Source: Dugong dugon (lineage: Eukaryota; Chordata; Mammalia; Sirenia; Dugongidae). From it: a stretch of 64,000 nt of DNA. The stretch covers positions 100,399,234 through 100,463,233 of the forward strand of contig CM057462.1 of assembly GCA_030035585.1 (NCBI GenBank). Reading direction: 5' to 3'. Positions 22,878-34,773 of the stretch are shown piece by piece (the first letter of the stretch is position 1; the number at the start of each line of letters is the position of its first letter). The notes below the pieces were generated by a model. The model did not search any database. It was given only the letters and a program-made list of their open reading frames with translations, and had not been told where the DNA came from. Both the position numbers and the translations under genes were made by a program.

Positions 22878-23075
22878 CAGTAGATTGTCATTATTCATGT
22901 TAGTTATGTTCTACAAATTCTCCATCAGTACTGAACTAGTTAATACCAAACTAATTTTGTTAAACTTCACCTGGGAATTTTTCACTGCTCTGGGCATGTG
23001 TGAAAGTGCCATGAGTATTTTTTGTGATTAGGTGAATTCATAAATAAGCAATCCATGAATAATGAGGACTGGCTG
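22878..23075. mobile_element. Second TA-flanked non-autonomous DNA transposon remnant
   Basis: The left end is CAG plus TCATTATTCATG (22878-22899). The right end at 23054-23075 is its inverted copy, matching 16 of 22 positions including 12 contiguous. TA dinucleotides abut both ends. It is 198 bp with no coding capacity. The termini differ from those of the 12.3-kb element, so it is another family. Confidence 0.75.
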
Positions 23076-23079
23076 TATT

Positions 23080-23329
23080 TGACTTGATAAAAAATTCATC
23101 TGTACAAAAATTGTAATATTTAAAAGTAAATAGAAAACTTGGAAAGTTTTAGCCAAAAAAGGCATAGTTTGCATGTATGTAATATAAAAAAATAACTTCC
23201 AGCCCAATAAGAAAATCTAATACCACAATAGAATGGAAAAAGGTCATTGAAAGAAATTTCCCTAAGAAGAATCACTTATGATTGGTAAAAATAAAAAATA
23301 TAAAGAAGAACTTCTACAATGCTAGATTA
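23080..23329. other. Unclassified AT-rich DNA
   Basis: Possibly an old L1 ORF2 remnant around 23170-23310, but too diverged to call. Confidence 0.35.
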
Positions 23330-24431
23330 AGGACCTCCAAAATCCAGTCTTTTATAAAAGCAATGAAAACACTGGAAAAACTGTCAAAATCAACTTTTTC
23401 AGAATTTTGTACATTAACCAAAGGCTTATAACACTCTGAGGAGAATTTATTCTCAAGAAAAAGAGCTAAATCTTGATAAGAACAGTGAGCTTTGTGGTGT
23501 TTCAAATTGCCCTACTCCTATCACCCTATTGCCAGCTCTCTGCAGTAGCCTTGAAAAATAGCAGCCTCAGGAAAAAAGGGTATGTGTGAAAACCAGCAGT
23601 CTATCAGTGATGGAGAAGTTATAAAGGATTTGGAGCTCCCCAAAAGGCTCCATACCCAGTCTAATACCTCTTATGAATATAGAAACAAAAATCATCACCC
23701 AAATACTGAAGCATATTAAAAGAATTATACACCATGGTCAAATGAGATTTATCCTCAGAATGCAAGAGTGGTTCATTATAAGAAAATGAACCAGTGTAAT
23801 ACATTGCATTAATACAACAAAGAAAAAAACTGCATGATCATCATGGTTGACATAGAAAAGGCATTTGACAAAATCCAACACCCTTTCATGATAAAAAACC
23901 CTCAGCAAACTAGGAAATTCCTAAAAAAGAAAACAAAAAACAAATAAACAAAAACACACAAAAAACATCACATTCAACCGTGTGAAACTGAAAGTCTTCT
24001 CTCTAAGATCAGAAACAAGAAACGATGTCTTCTTTTGCAACTTCCATTACTGGAAGTTTTATCCAGAGAAATTAGCAACAAAAATAAATAAAAGTATCCA
24101 ATCTGGAAAAGAAGAAGTGAAACTATTCACTGAAGGCATATTCTTATACATAGAGAATTCTAAAGAATCACAAAAGTTTATTAATGTTAATAAAGTCAGC
24201 AAAGTTATAGGATACACAAACACACAAAAATCAGTTGCATTTTTACATACAACCAATGAAAATCTGAAAAGAAAATTAAGAAAACAATTATATTTAAAAT
24301 AGCATTCCAAAGAATAAAATACCAAGAATAAAATTTAACCTAAGACATGAAAGACTTGTACACTAAAAACTACAAGACATTGCTGAAAGAAATTAAAGAA
24401 CTAAAAAAAATGGATCAGGAGAAAGATCTGA

Positions 24432-24537
24432 TCTGCTTCTGAAAAACTAGCCATTGAAAACTCTATGAAGCATAGTTCTATAATGACATACATGTGGTTG
24501 CCATGAGTTGGAATCGACTTGTTGGCAACTGGTTTCT
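24432..24537 (+). mobile_element. AfroSINE 3' fragment
   Basis: GAAAACTCTATGAAGCATAG, TGCCATGAGTTGGAATCGAC and TTGTTGGCAACTGG are the SINE body and end. The tRNA-like head is missing. Confidence 0.8.
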
Positions 24538-24756
24538 GGTAAACAAATGGAAAACATCTTGTGTTCATGAATTTCATGAATTGGAAGACTAAATATTATT
24601 AAGATGGCTATTATACCTAAAGTGATCTACAGATTCAGTGCAATCCTTATCAAAATTCCAACATCTTTTTTTTTGAAGAAATACTAAAGCTGATCCTTAA
24701 ATTCATATGGAATTACAAGGGGTCACCAAACTGCAAAAATTATCTTCAAAAAAAAA

Positions 24757-25137
24757 ATTAGTTGAGTAAGGATATTGTTGATGTGTTGTGAGATTGTTAA
24801 CCATTGTCATAGGGCAACATTTGTAGTAATTGTTAAATGAGAAACTATTTTGTTCTGTAAGCCTTCATCTTAAGTGAGAATAACAGCGCAATTGGAAGAG
24901 TGTAGTCAATGTCACTGAACGGTGCATGTAGAAATTTTTGAAATGGTGTATCTTTGGCTATGTGTATTTTCACCAAAAAAAAGTTTGAGAAGTTAGAGGG
25001 TTGATATGTTGTGGGGTTGTTAACCAATGTCATAAAACTACATGTGTACTACTGTTTCACGAGAAACTATTTGTTCTGTAAGCTTTCACCTGAAGTACAA
25101 TTAAAATAAAATAAAATAAAATATTAAAAAAAAAAAT
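24757..25137 (+). mobile_element. L1 3'-tail insertion with duplicated end module
   Basis: A severely 5'-truncated L1 insertion consists of module A (from GTTGAGTAAGGA), a truncated module B starting GAGAATAACAGCG, then a second A and an A-rich tail with repeated TAAAA. It interrupts the old L1 ORF2 between AAACTGCAAAAATTATC and GAGGAATCATACTTCC. Similar A-rich flanks suggest a TSD. The A/B junction is at the same point as in the 48.27-kb copy. Confidence 0.8.
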
Positions 25138-25202
25138 TGGAGGAATCATACTTCCAGATTTTGAAATTTACCACAAAGCTACAGTAATCAAAACATTTTA
25201 GA

Positions 25203-26583
25203 GGTGGGGCCAAGATGGCAGAGTAGTCAGACGCTTCTGGTAGTCCCTCTTACAACAAAGACCCAAAAAAGCAAGTGAATCAATTATATATGACAGTCTA
25301 GGAGCCCTGAACATCCAAGGCAAAGTTGAGGAATTGGACTGAGTGGCAGGGGGAGGGAGAGACAGTTCAGAAGCAGCAAGAAGGAGCCCCTCAGGCCGGA
25401 TCAGCTCATGGTGCATGGTGAGGAAAGCAGCGGTGCTCAGGAGACATTTTCCACATTGGGAGAGACCCAGCAGCACAGCGTCTACTCAGCCATCCAGAAC
25501 CAGTGAGAAGCAGCCCTAGATCGGCAAAATTTAAGTACTTGCATCTGGCCTACCGCATGGATCAAAAACACCCCCCTTTGGGAAAAACCTCTTTCCCATT
25601 TACCTCTCTGCTTTGCACTGGATCCAGGACAGCTTCAGCGATTTCCAAGTCCCCTGGGCTGGAAGTAGGACCTGTCATGCACCATGAGCCATTCTCTTGA
25701 CCTTGGAGAGGGAAAAGATTAACACAGGGGAAAAAATAATCTGCAGGCTCCCCTATGCCAGAAAAATCAAGGTAGACATAGGTCCTTTGCCTAGGCACAG
25801 GCATGAGAGATCCATAGACTTTGAGTGCCTTTCCCTCTGCAGAGACTTGTGTGGGCCCATTTCAACAGCATAGGCCCTCATTACCACAGTACAACAGGGT
25901 ATATACCTGATGTCTAATTTCAACTGTTTCAGCTGTGAAGTGGCAGGTTCATGACATTTGACACTGCTCTACCTATTAAGCAGGGTCCTCACCTACCCAC
26001 ATCAGGTGCCTGAGGACTGGTGACTCCACCCACGCCACCTAGCCACCTGCGACAGGGGCCCCAAAATAAGTGGTGCCCCCCCAGACTTTACGGCCAACAC
26101 CACTGGGTGCTCATAGTCCAGCTGCAAAACCCACCCACGTACACACTCTAGGAAACAGGGACGCTTTCTTCCTGGACACTCAAGGGTGGCCATCAGCCGC
26201 CTGCCTTGCTCAGTGTGTGAGCCTCTGCTGCAGCCAGATGCCTGTGCCTACACCAATCACCCATGCCTGTCTATGACTGTAGGTGAGAGTCTGCACCACA
26301 CACTTGGTGGCCTACTACCTGGACACCTGAGCTGAATCCATACAGGAGGAGTGGGCGAACTCCTGGGCTCACATATTTAGAGACAGGTCTGGCCACCTGG
26401 TGGCAGGATGTTGGAGCTTCAGGGGCACCAGTGATTGGGCTAGCTCACATGAGCAGCCTATTTGGGTGTATTAAAACAAAACAAGAAGCTAGGACACAGT
26501 GAGCAAAAATAAATAAATATAATAACTTATTGATGGCTCAGAGACAACATTCAATAACAAATCACGTAAAGAGGCAGATCATG
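25203..26583 (+). promoter_or_regulatory. L1 5' UTR / internal promoter region
   Basis: Begins GGTGGGGCCAAGATGGCAGA. GCCAAGATGGC at 25209-25219 is the reverse complement of the YY1-type GCCATCTTG motif known near the start of human L1 5' UTRs. The region is relatively GC-rich and ORF-poor. Only the motif is seen; promoter activity is inference. The related copy at 51460 has this motif mutated. Confidence 0.72.
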
Positions 26584-27518
26584 ATGGCTTCAGTAAGCTC
26601 CAAAAATAATCAAGAAATTTTCCAGAGAAAGAAAACTTCTTGGAATTACCGGAGACAGAATACAAAAGATTGATATACAGAACTCTTCAAGAGATCAGGA
26701 AGGAGATCCTACAAAATGCAGAACACACAATACAGGAACTTAAGAAGATTAGACAAGAGCATAATGACAATTTAATGGGCTGCAAGAATCCATAGAGAGA
26801 CAGCAATCAGAAAACCAGAAGATTAACAATAAAATTTCAGAATTAGACAACTCAATAGAAAGTCACAGGAGCAGAACTGAGGCAATGGAAGTCAGAATTT
26901 GTGAGATGGAAAATAAAGCACTTGACACCAACTTATTTAAGGAAAAATCAGAAAAAAGTATTTAAACAATGAAGACACCCTAAGAATTATGTGGGGCTGT
27001 ATCAAGAAGAAAAAACTACGAGTGACTGGAGTGACAGAACAGTGGGGAAACAGAAAATACAGAGAGAATTGTTGAAGATTTGTTGGCAGAAAACTTCCCT
27101 GATATTGTGAAAGATGACAAGATACTGTCCAAGATGCTCATCGAACCCACATGAGTTAGATCCCAAAAGAAAGTCACTAAGACATATTATAATCAAACTT
27201 GCCAATACCAAAGATAAAGAGAGAATTTTAAGAGAGACTATGGATAAATGAAAAGTCATCTACAAAGGAGAGTCAATAAGAATAAGCTTGGACTACTCAG
27301 CAGAAACTATGCAGGCAAGAAGTCAATGGGATGACATATATAAAGCCTTGAAGGAAAAAGACTGCCAGCCAAGAATTATATATCCAGCAAAACTGTCTCT
27401 CAAATATGATGGCAAAATTAGGGCATATCCAGATAAACAGAAGTTTAGGAAATTTGAGAAAACCAAACCAAAACTACAAGAAATAGTAAACGGAGTCCTC
27501 CGGTTAGAAAATCAGTAA
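26584..27518 (+). pseudogene. L1 ORF1 pseudogene
   Basis: Starts ATGGCTTCAGTAAGC and ends at the TAA at 27516-27518; length is close to a normal L1 ORF1. The N-terminal half is Lys/Glu/Gln-rich with coiled-coil character. The last open piece (27288-27518) reads SLDYSAETMQARSQWDDIYK-like, then KPKLQEIVNGVLRLENQ, the ORF1 C-terminal domain. The frame breaks soon after the start and again around 26790, 26960 and 27150. Confidence 0.8.
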
Positions 27519-27968
27519 CATCAGATAACAACCCAAGACTAGAACACAGGACAGAACAACCAGATATCAACCCAGATAGGGAAGTCACAAAAGTAAATCA
27601 AAGCTAAAACACTGAAAATAGGGAAACAGATGTCAATATGTAAAAAATGACAACATTAAAACAAAAAAGAGGGAATTAAAAAATGTAGACATAGACTTTG
27701 CATACGTAGAGAAACTCAAGGCCACATAAAGACATAAAAGACTGGTGTAAACTTAGAAAAATAGAGTAAATATTAGGGTAACCACAAAGGAAACTAACAA
27801 TCCTACACAAGTCTAAATAAAAAACTAGAAAAATATAAAGACTCAGCAAACACAAAATCAACAGCAATGAAAAAGATGAAAAGAAAATACATAAAGAAAA
27901 AAGACTCAGCACAGAAAATTAAGTGGAACAAAGAAACTGTGAACAACACACAAAAAAAAGACATCAAA
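27519..27968 (+). other. L1 inter-ORF region
   Basis: A-rich spacer of 450 bp between ORF1 and ORF2. It is longer than in human L1 and has no independent feature. Confidence 0.6.
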
Positions 27969-30900
27969 ATGACAGCACTAAACTCATACCTATCAATAAT
28001 TATGCTGAATGTAAATGGACTAAATGCACCAATAAAGAGACAGAGAGTAGCAGATTGGATAAAAAAACACAATCCATCTATATGCTGCCTACAAGAGACA
28101 CACCTTAGACTTAAAGACACAAACAAACTAAAACTCAAAGGATGGAAAAAAATATATCAAGCAAACAACGCTCAAAAAGAGCAGGAGTGGTGATATTAAT
28201 CTCTGACAAAATAGACTTTAAAGTAAAATCCACCACAAAGAATAAAGAAGGACACTATATAATGATTAAAGGGTCAATACACCAGGAGGAAATAACTATA
28301 ATAAATATTTACGTGCCCAGCAACAGGGCTCTGAAATACATAAAACAAACTCTAACAGCATTGAAAACAGAGATAGATGGCTCTGCCATAATAGTAGGAG
28401 ACTTCAACACACCACTTTCGGTGAAGGACAGAACATCCAGAAAGAAGCTCAGCAAAGACACAGAAGATCTAAATGCTACAATCAACCGACTTGATCTCAT
28501 GGAAATACACCGAACACTGCAGACAACAGTAGCCAAGTATACTTTCTTTTCCAGTGCTAATGGAACATTCTCCAGAATATACCACATATTAAGCCATAAA
28601 GCAAGACTTAACAGAATCCAAAGCATCTAAATATTACAAAGCATCTTTTCTGACCATAAAGCCATAAAAGTAGAAATCAATAACAGAAAAAGCAAGGAAA
28701 AAAAAATCAAACACATGGAAACTGAACAACACTTCACTCAAAAACTACTAGGTTATAGAAGAAATTAAGGACGGAATAAAGAAATTCATAGACTCAAATG
28801 AGAATGAAAACACATCCTACCAGAATCTTTGGGACACAACAAAGCAGTGCTCAGCGGTCAGTTTATAGCAATAAATGCACACATCCAAAAAGAAGAATGG
28901 GTCGAAATCAAAACATTAACCTTACAACTGGAACAAGTAGAAAGAGAGCAGCAAAAGAAGCCGCGGGCAGCAGAAGAAAGGAAATTATAAGAATTAGAGC
29001 AGAATTAAATGAAATAGAGAATAGAAAAACAATTGAAAGAGTTAACAAGACCAAAATCTCATTCTTTGAAAAGATCAACAAAATTGATAAACCATTGGCT
29101 AAACTGACAAAAGAAAAACAGGAGAGGAAGCAAAGAACCCGTATAAGAAATGAGATGGATGATATCACAACAGACCCAACTGAAATTAACAGAATCATAA
29201 CAGAATACTAAGAAAAATTGTACTCTAACAAATTTGAAAACCTAGAGGAAATGGAAAAATTTCTAGAAACTCACTACCTACCTAAACTAACACAAACAGA
29301 GGTGGAACAACTAAATAAACCTTTAATAAAAGAAGAGATTGAAAAGGTAATTTAAAAACTTCCAACAAAAATAAAGCCCCAGTGCAGGCGATTTCACTGG
29401 AGAATTGCACCAAACTTTCAGAGTAGAGTCAACACCACTACTACTAAAGGTATTTCTGAGCATAGAAAAGGACGGAATACTCCCAAACTCATTCTATGAA
29501 GCCAGCACAACCCTGATACAAAAACCAGGTAAAGACACAACAAAAAAAGAAAATTACAGACCAATATCCCTCACGAACATTGATGCAAAAATCCTCAACA
29601 AAATTCTAGCCAATAGAATTCAGCAACAAGTCAAAAAATAATTCACCATGATCAAGTGGGATTTATACCAGGTATTCAGGGATGGTTCAACATTAGAAAA
29701 ACAACCAATGTAATCCATCACATTAATAAAACAGAAGACAAGAACCACACGATCCTATCAGTCGATGCAGAAAAGGCATTTGACAACACCCATTCATGAT
29801 AAAAAAAAAACTCCCAGCAAAATAGGAATAGAAGGGAAATTCCTCAGCGTAATTAAGGACATTTATATGAAGCCAACAGCCAACATCATCCTCAATGGAG
29901 AGAGTCTGAAAGCATTCTTCTTGAGAATGGGAACCAGACAAGAATGCCCTTTATCACCACTTATTCAACATTGTGCTGGAGGTGCTAGCCAGAGCAATTA
30001 GGCTAGAAAAAGAAATAAAAGGCATCCAAATTAGTAAGGAAGAAGTAAAAGTACCTCTATTTGCAGAAAATATGATCTTCTACACAGAAAACCCCAAAGA
30101 AAACTACTGGAACTAACAGATTTCTGCAAAGTATCAGGATACAAGATGAACGTACAAAATCAGTTGAATTCCTCTACACCAACAAAGAGAACTTCGAAGA
30201 GGAAATCACCAAATCAATACCATTTACGATAGCCCCAAAACGATAAAATACTTAGGAATAAATCTAACCAGGGATGTAAAAGACCTGTACAATGAAAACT
30301 ACAAGACACAACTGCAAGAAACCAAAAGAGATCTGCATGAGGAAAAACATACCTTGTTCACGGATAGGAAGACTCAACATTGTGAAAATGTCAGTTCTAC
30401 CCAAAACGATCTACAGATACAATGCAATCCCCATCCAAATTCCAATGGCATTTTTCAATGAGATGGAGAAACAAATCACCAACTTCATATGGAAAGGGAA
30501 GAGGCCCTGGATAAGTAAAGCATTACTGAAGAAGAAGAACAAAATGGGAGGCCTCACACTACCTCATTTTAGAAACTATTATACCACCAAGGTAGTCAAA
30601 ACAGCCTGGTACTGGTATAACAACTGATACATAGACCAATGGAACAGAATTGAGAATCCAGACATAAATTCATCCACGTATGAGTTGCTGATATTTGCTA
30701 AAGGCCCAAACTCCATTAACTGGGGAATAGACAGGCTCTTTAACAAATGGTGCTGGCATAACTGGATATCCATCTGCAAAAAACTGAAACAAGACCCATA
30801 CCTCACACCAAGCACAAAAACTAACTCAAAATGGATCAAACACCTAAATATAAAATAAAAAACGATAAAGATCATGGAAGAAAAATAGGAACAAGGACAG

Positions 30901-33900
30901 AAGCCCTACTACATGGCATAAACACAATACGAACCATAAGTAACTATACACAAACACCGGAAGAGAAACTAGATAAGTGAGAGCTCCTAAAAATCAAACA
31001 CTTATGCTCGTCGAAAGACTTCACCAAAAATTTAAAAAGACAAACTACAGGCTGGGAAAAAAATTTTGACTACAACAAATCCGGTCGGCATCTAATCTCT
31101 AAAATCTACAAGATGCTGCAAAACCTCAACAACAAAAAGACAAATAACGCAATTAAAAAATGGGCAAAGGATATGAACAGGCACTTCTCCAAAGAAGACA
31201 TTCAGGCAGCTAACACACACATGAAGAAATGTTCATGATCATTAGCTATTAGAGAAATGCAAATCAAAACTACCATGAGATACCATCTCACCCCAACAAG
31301 GCTAGCATTAATCCAAAAAACACCAAATAATAAATGTTGGAGAGATTGTGGAGAGATTGGAACACTTATACACTGTTGGTGGGAAAGTAAAATGGTACAA
31401 TCACTTTGGGAAAAGATTTGGTGCTTCCTTAAAAAAGCTAGACATAGAAGTGCCATACTATCCAGCAATCCCACTCCTTGGAATATATCCTAGAGAAATA
31501 AGGGCCATTACACGAACAGATACATGTACACCAATATTCATTGCAGCACTGTTCATGATAGCAAAAAGATGGAAACAAAAACAACCTAGGTGTCCATCAA
31601 TGAACAAATGGATAAACAAATTATGGTATATTCACACAATGGAATACTACACAAAGATAAAGAACAATGATGAATCCGTGAAACATCTTATAACATGGAG
31701 GAATCTGGAAGGCATTATACGGTGTGAATTTGTTATGTTTATAAGTGTCGTCAAGTCAGTTCTGACTCACAGCGACCCTGTGCACCACAGAACAAAACAC
31801 TGTCCAGTCCTTTGCCATGCTCACAATTGGTATGCTTGAGCCCATTTTTACAGCCACTGTGTCAATCCATCTAGTTGAAGGTCTTCATCTTTTTCTCTGA
31901 TCCTGTACTTTACCAAGAATGATGTCTTTCTCCAGGGCCTGATCCCTCCTGACTACATGTCCAAAGTATGTAAGATGTAGTCTCGCCATCCTTCCTTCTA
32001 AGGAGCATTCTGATTGTACTTCTTCCAAGACAGATTTGTTCATTCTTTGGCAGCCCATGGTATATTCAATATTCTTAGCCAACACCACAATTCAAAGGCA
32101 TCAATTCTTCTTTGGTCTTCCTTATTCATTGTCCAGCTTTCACATGCATATGATGCTACTGAAAACACCATGGCTTGGGTCAGGTGCACCTTAGTCTTCA
32201 AGGTGACATCTTTGCTTTTCAACACTTTAAAGAGGTCTTTTGCAGCAGATTTGCGCAATGCAATGTGTCTTTTGATCTCCTGACTGCTGCTTCCATGGGT
32301 GTTGATTGGGGATCCAAGTAAAATGAAATCCTTGACAACATCGATCTTTTCTCTGTTTATCATGATGTTGCTTTTTGGTCCAATTGTAAGGATTTTTGTT
32401 TTCTTTATGTTGAGGTGTAATCCATACTGAAGGCTGTGGTATTTGATCTTCAACAGTAAGTGCTTCAAGTCCTCTTCACTTTCAGCAAGCAAGGTTATGT
32501 CATCTGCATAACGCAGGTTGTTAACAAGTCTTCCTCAAATCCTGATGCCCCTTTCTTCTTCATATAGTCCAGCTTCTCAGATTATTTGCTCAGCATACAG
32601 ATTGAATAGGTATGGTGAAAGGATGCAACTGTGACACACACCTTTCCTGACTTTACGCAGTATCCCCCTGTTGTGTCTGAACAACTGCCTCTTGATCTGT
32701 GTACAGGTTCCTCAGGAGAACAATTAAGTGTTCTGGAATTCCCATTCTTCGCAATGTTATCCATCATTTGTTATGATCCACACAATCAGATGCCTTTGTA
32801 AAGTCAATAAAACACAGGTAAACATCTTTCTGGTATTCTATGCTTTCAGCCAGGATCCATCTGGCATCAGCAATGATATCCCTGGTTCCACGTCCTCTTC
32901 TGAATCCAGCCTCAATTTCTGGCAGTTCCCTGTCAACATACTGCTGCGGCTGCATTTGAATGATCTTCAGCAAAATTTTACTTGCATGAGATATTAATGA
33001 TATTGTTCCATAATTTCCACATTCAGTTGGATCACCTTTCTTGGGAATAGGCATAAATATGGATCTCTTTCAGTCGGTTGGCCAGGTAGCTGTCTTCCAA
33101 ATTTCTTGGCACAGACAAGTGAGCACTTCCAACACTGCATCCATTTGCTGAAATATCTCTAGTGATATTCCGTCAATTCCTGGAGGCTTGTTTTTCTCCA
33201 ATGCCTTCAGTGTAGCTTGCACTTCTTCCTTCAGTTCCATCAGTTCCTGATCATATGCTACCTCTTGAAATGGTTGAATGTCAACCAATTATTTTTGGTA
33301 TAATGATTCTGTGTATTCCTTCCATCTTCTTTTGATGCTTCCTGCATCGTTTAATATTTTCCCTATAGTATCCTTCACTATTGCAACTTGAGGCTTAAAT
33401 TTTTTATTCAGTCCTTTCAGCTTGAGGAATGCTGAGCATGTTCTTCCCTTTTGGTTTTCTATCTCCAGCTCTTTGCACATGTCATTATAATGCTTCACTT
33501 TGTCTTCTCGAGCTGCCCTTTGAAATCTTCTGTTCAGTTCTTTTACTTCTTCATTTCTTCCTTTTGCTTTAGCTACTCAATGTTCAAGAGCAAGTTTCAG
33601 AGTCTCTTCTGACAACCATTTTGGTCTTTTCTTTCCTTCCTGTCTTTTTAATGACCTCTTGCTTTCTCCATGTATGATTTCCTTTATGTCATTCCACAAT
33701 TCGTCTGGTCCTCAGTCATTAGTGTTCAACGTGTCAAATCGATTCTTGAGATAGTCTCTAAATTCAGGTGGGATATACTCAAGGTTGTACTTTGGCTCTT
33801 GTGGACTTGTTCTAATTTTCTTCAATTTCAACTTGAACTTGCATATGAGCAATTGATGATCTATTCTGCAGTCAGCCCCTGGCCGTGTTATGACTAATGA

Positions 33901-34773
33901 TGTTGAGCTTTTCCATTGTCTCTTTCCACAGATGTGGTCGATTTGATTCCTGTGTATTCTATCTGGCGAGGTCCCTGAGTATAGTCGCCATTTATGTTAG
34001 TGAAAAAATGTGTTTGCAATGAAGAAGTCATTGGTCTTGCAAAATTCTGTCATGCGATCTCTGGCATCATTTCTGTCACCAAGGCCATATTTTCCAACTA
34101 CCAATCCTTCTTGTTTCCAGCTTTTGCATTCCAGTCACCAGTGATTATCAATGCATCCTGATTGCATGGTCAATCAATTTCAGACTGCAGAAGTTGGTAA
34201 AACTCTTCAGTTTCTTCATCTTTGTCCTTAGTGGTTGGTGCATAAATTTGAATAATAGTCGTATTAACTGGTCATCCTTGAAGGCATATGGATATTTTCC
34301 TATCACTGACAGCGCTGTACTTCAGGATAGATCTTGAAATGTTCTTTCTGACGGTGAATGCAATGCCATTCCTCTTCAGGTTGTCATTCCCAGCATAGTA
34401 GACCATATGGTTGTCTATTCAAAATGGCCAATACCAGTCCATTTCAGCACACCAATGCCTAGCACTTCTATGTTTATGTGTTCCATTTCATTTTTGATTA
34501 TTTCCAATTTTCCTAGATTCATACTTTGTACATTCCACGTTCCAATTATTAATAGATGTTTGCAGCTGTTTCTTCTCATTTTGAGTTGTGCCACATCAGC
34601 AAATGAAGGTCCCAAAACCTTGACTCCATCCACGTCATTAAGGTCGACTCTGTTGTCTTTTGAGTGCCTTCCTACCTGGGGGCTCATCTTCCGGCACTGT
34701 ATCAGACCATGTTCCACTGAGTGAATTTAGTCAGTTGCAAAAGGACAAATATTGCATAAGACCACGATTATAA
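27969..34773 (+). pseudogene. L1 ORF2 pseudogene (endonuclease, RT, Cys-rich end), split by RTE
   Basis: The start ATG at 27969 gives MTALNSYLSI and IMLNVNGLNAPIKRQR, with the endonuclease Asn and the QETH Glu present. A frameshift near 28180 follows. The frame at 28142-28630 then carries VGDFNTP. The SRIDHIL-type motif reads SRIYHIL, so an expected catalytic Asp is Tyr. RT blocks follow ([10 protein letters not shown] at about 29560), but the FADD site near 30062 reads FAEN. The zinc-knuckle region at about 31337-31395 keeps CWRDCGE and HCWW, but its last Cys is Ser. The stop TAA is at 34771-34773, after the RTE. Not functional. Confidence 0.85.
31731..34718 (-). mobile_element. Near full-length RTE LINE, minus strand, inside L1 ORF2
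   Basis: TSD GTGTGAATT (31722-31730) and GAGTGAATT (34719-34727), one mismatch. The element reads from 34718 down to 31731. The endonuclease part (34415-34717) has IGTWNVQSMN and a GIGVLKWTGIGHF block where Glu is expected at Val, plus a later GDWNAK. The RT part has NKPPGIDGISLE (about 33190), CFIDFTKASDCVDH (about 32780) and an intact YADD (about 32505). The C-terminus has DAFELWCWLRIL and DQRKR. Stops and frameshifts split the frame. It lacks about 0.2 kb of the 5' end seen at 58.9-59.1 kb. Confidence 0.92.

Larger units (their letters stand above)
23330..25202 (+). mobile_element. Old L1M-type LINE, left part (host of later insertions)
   Basis: 23330-23630 resembles an L1M 5' region. From about 23650 the translation follows L1 ORF2 reverse transcriptase ([13 protein letters not shown]-like, then DIEKAFDKIQHPFM near 23850-23890). 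24300-24420 and 24545-24750 continue through the connecting regions. It is interrupted by an AfroSINE piece (24432-24537) and an L1 tail (24757-25137). It stops at the younger L1 and resumes at 36253. Confidence 0.75.
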
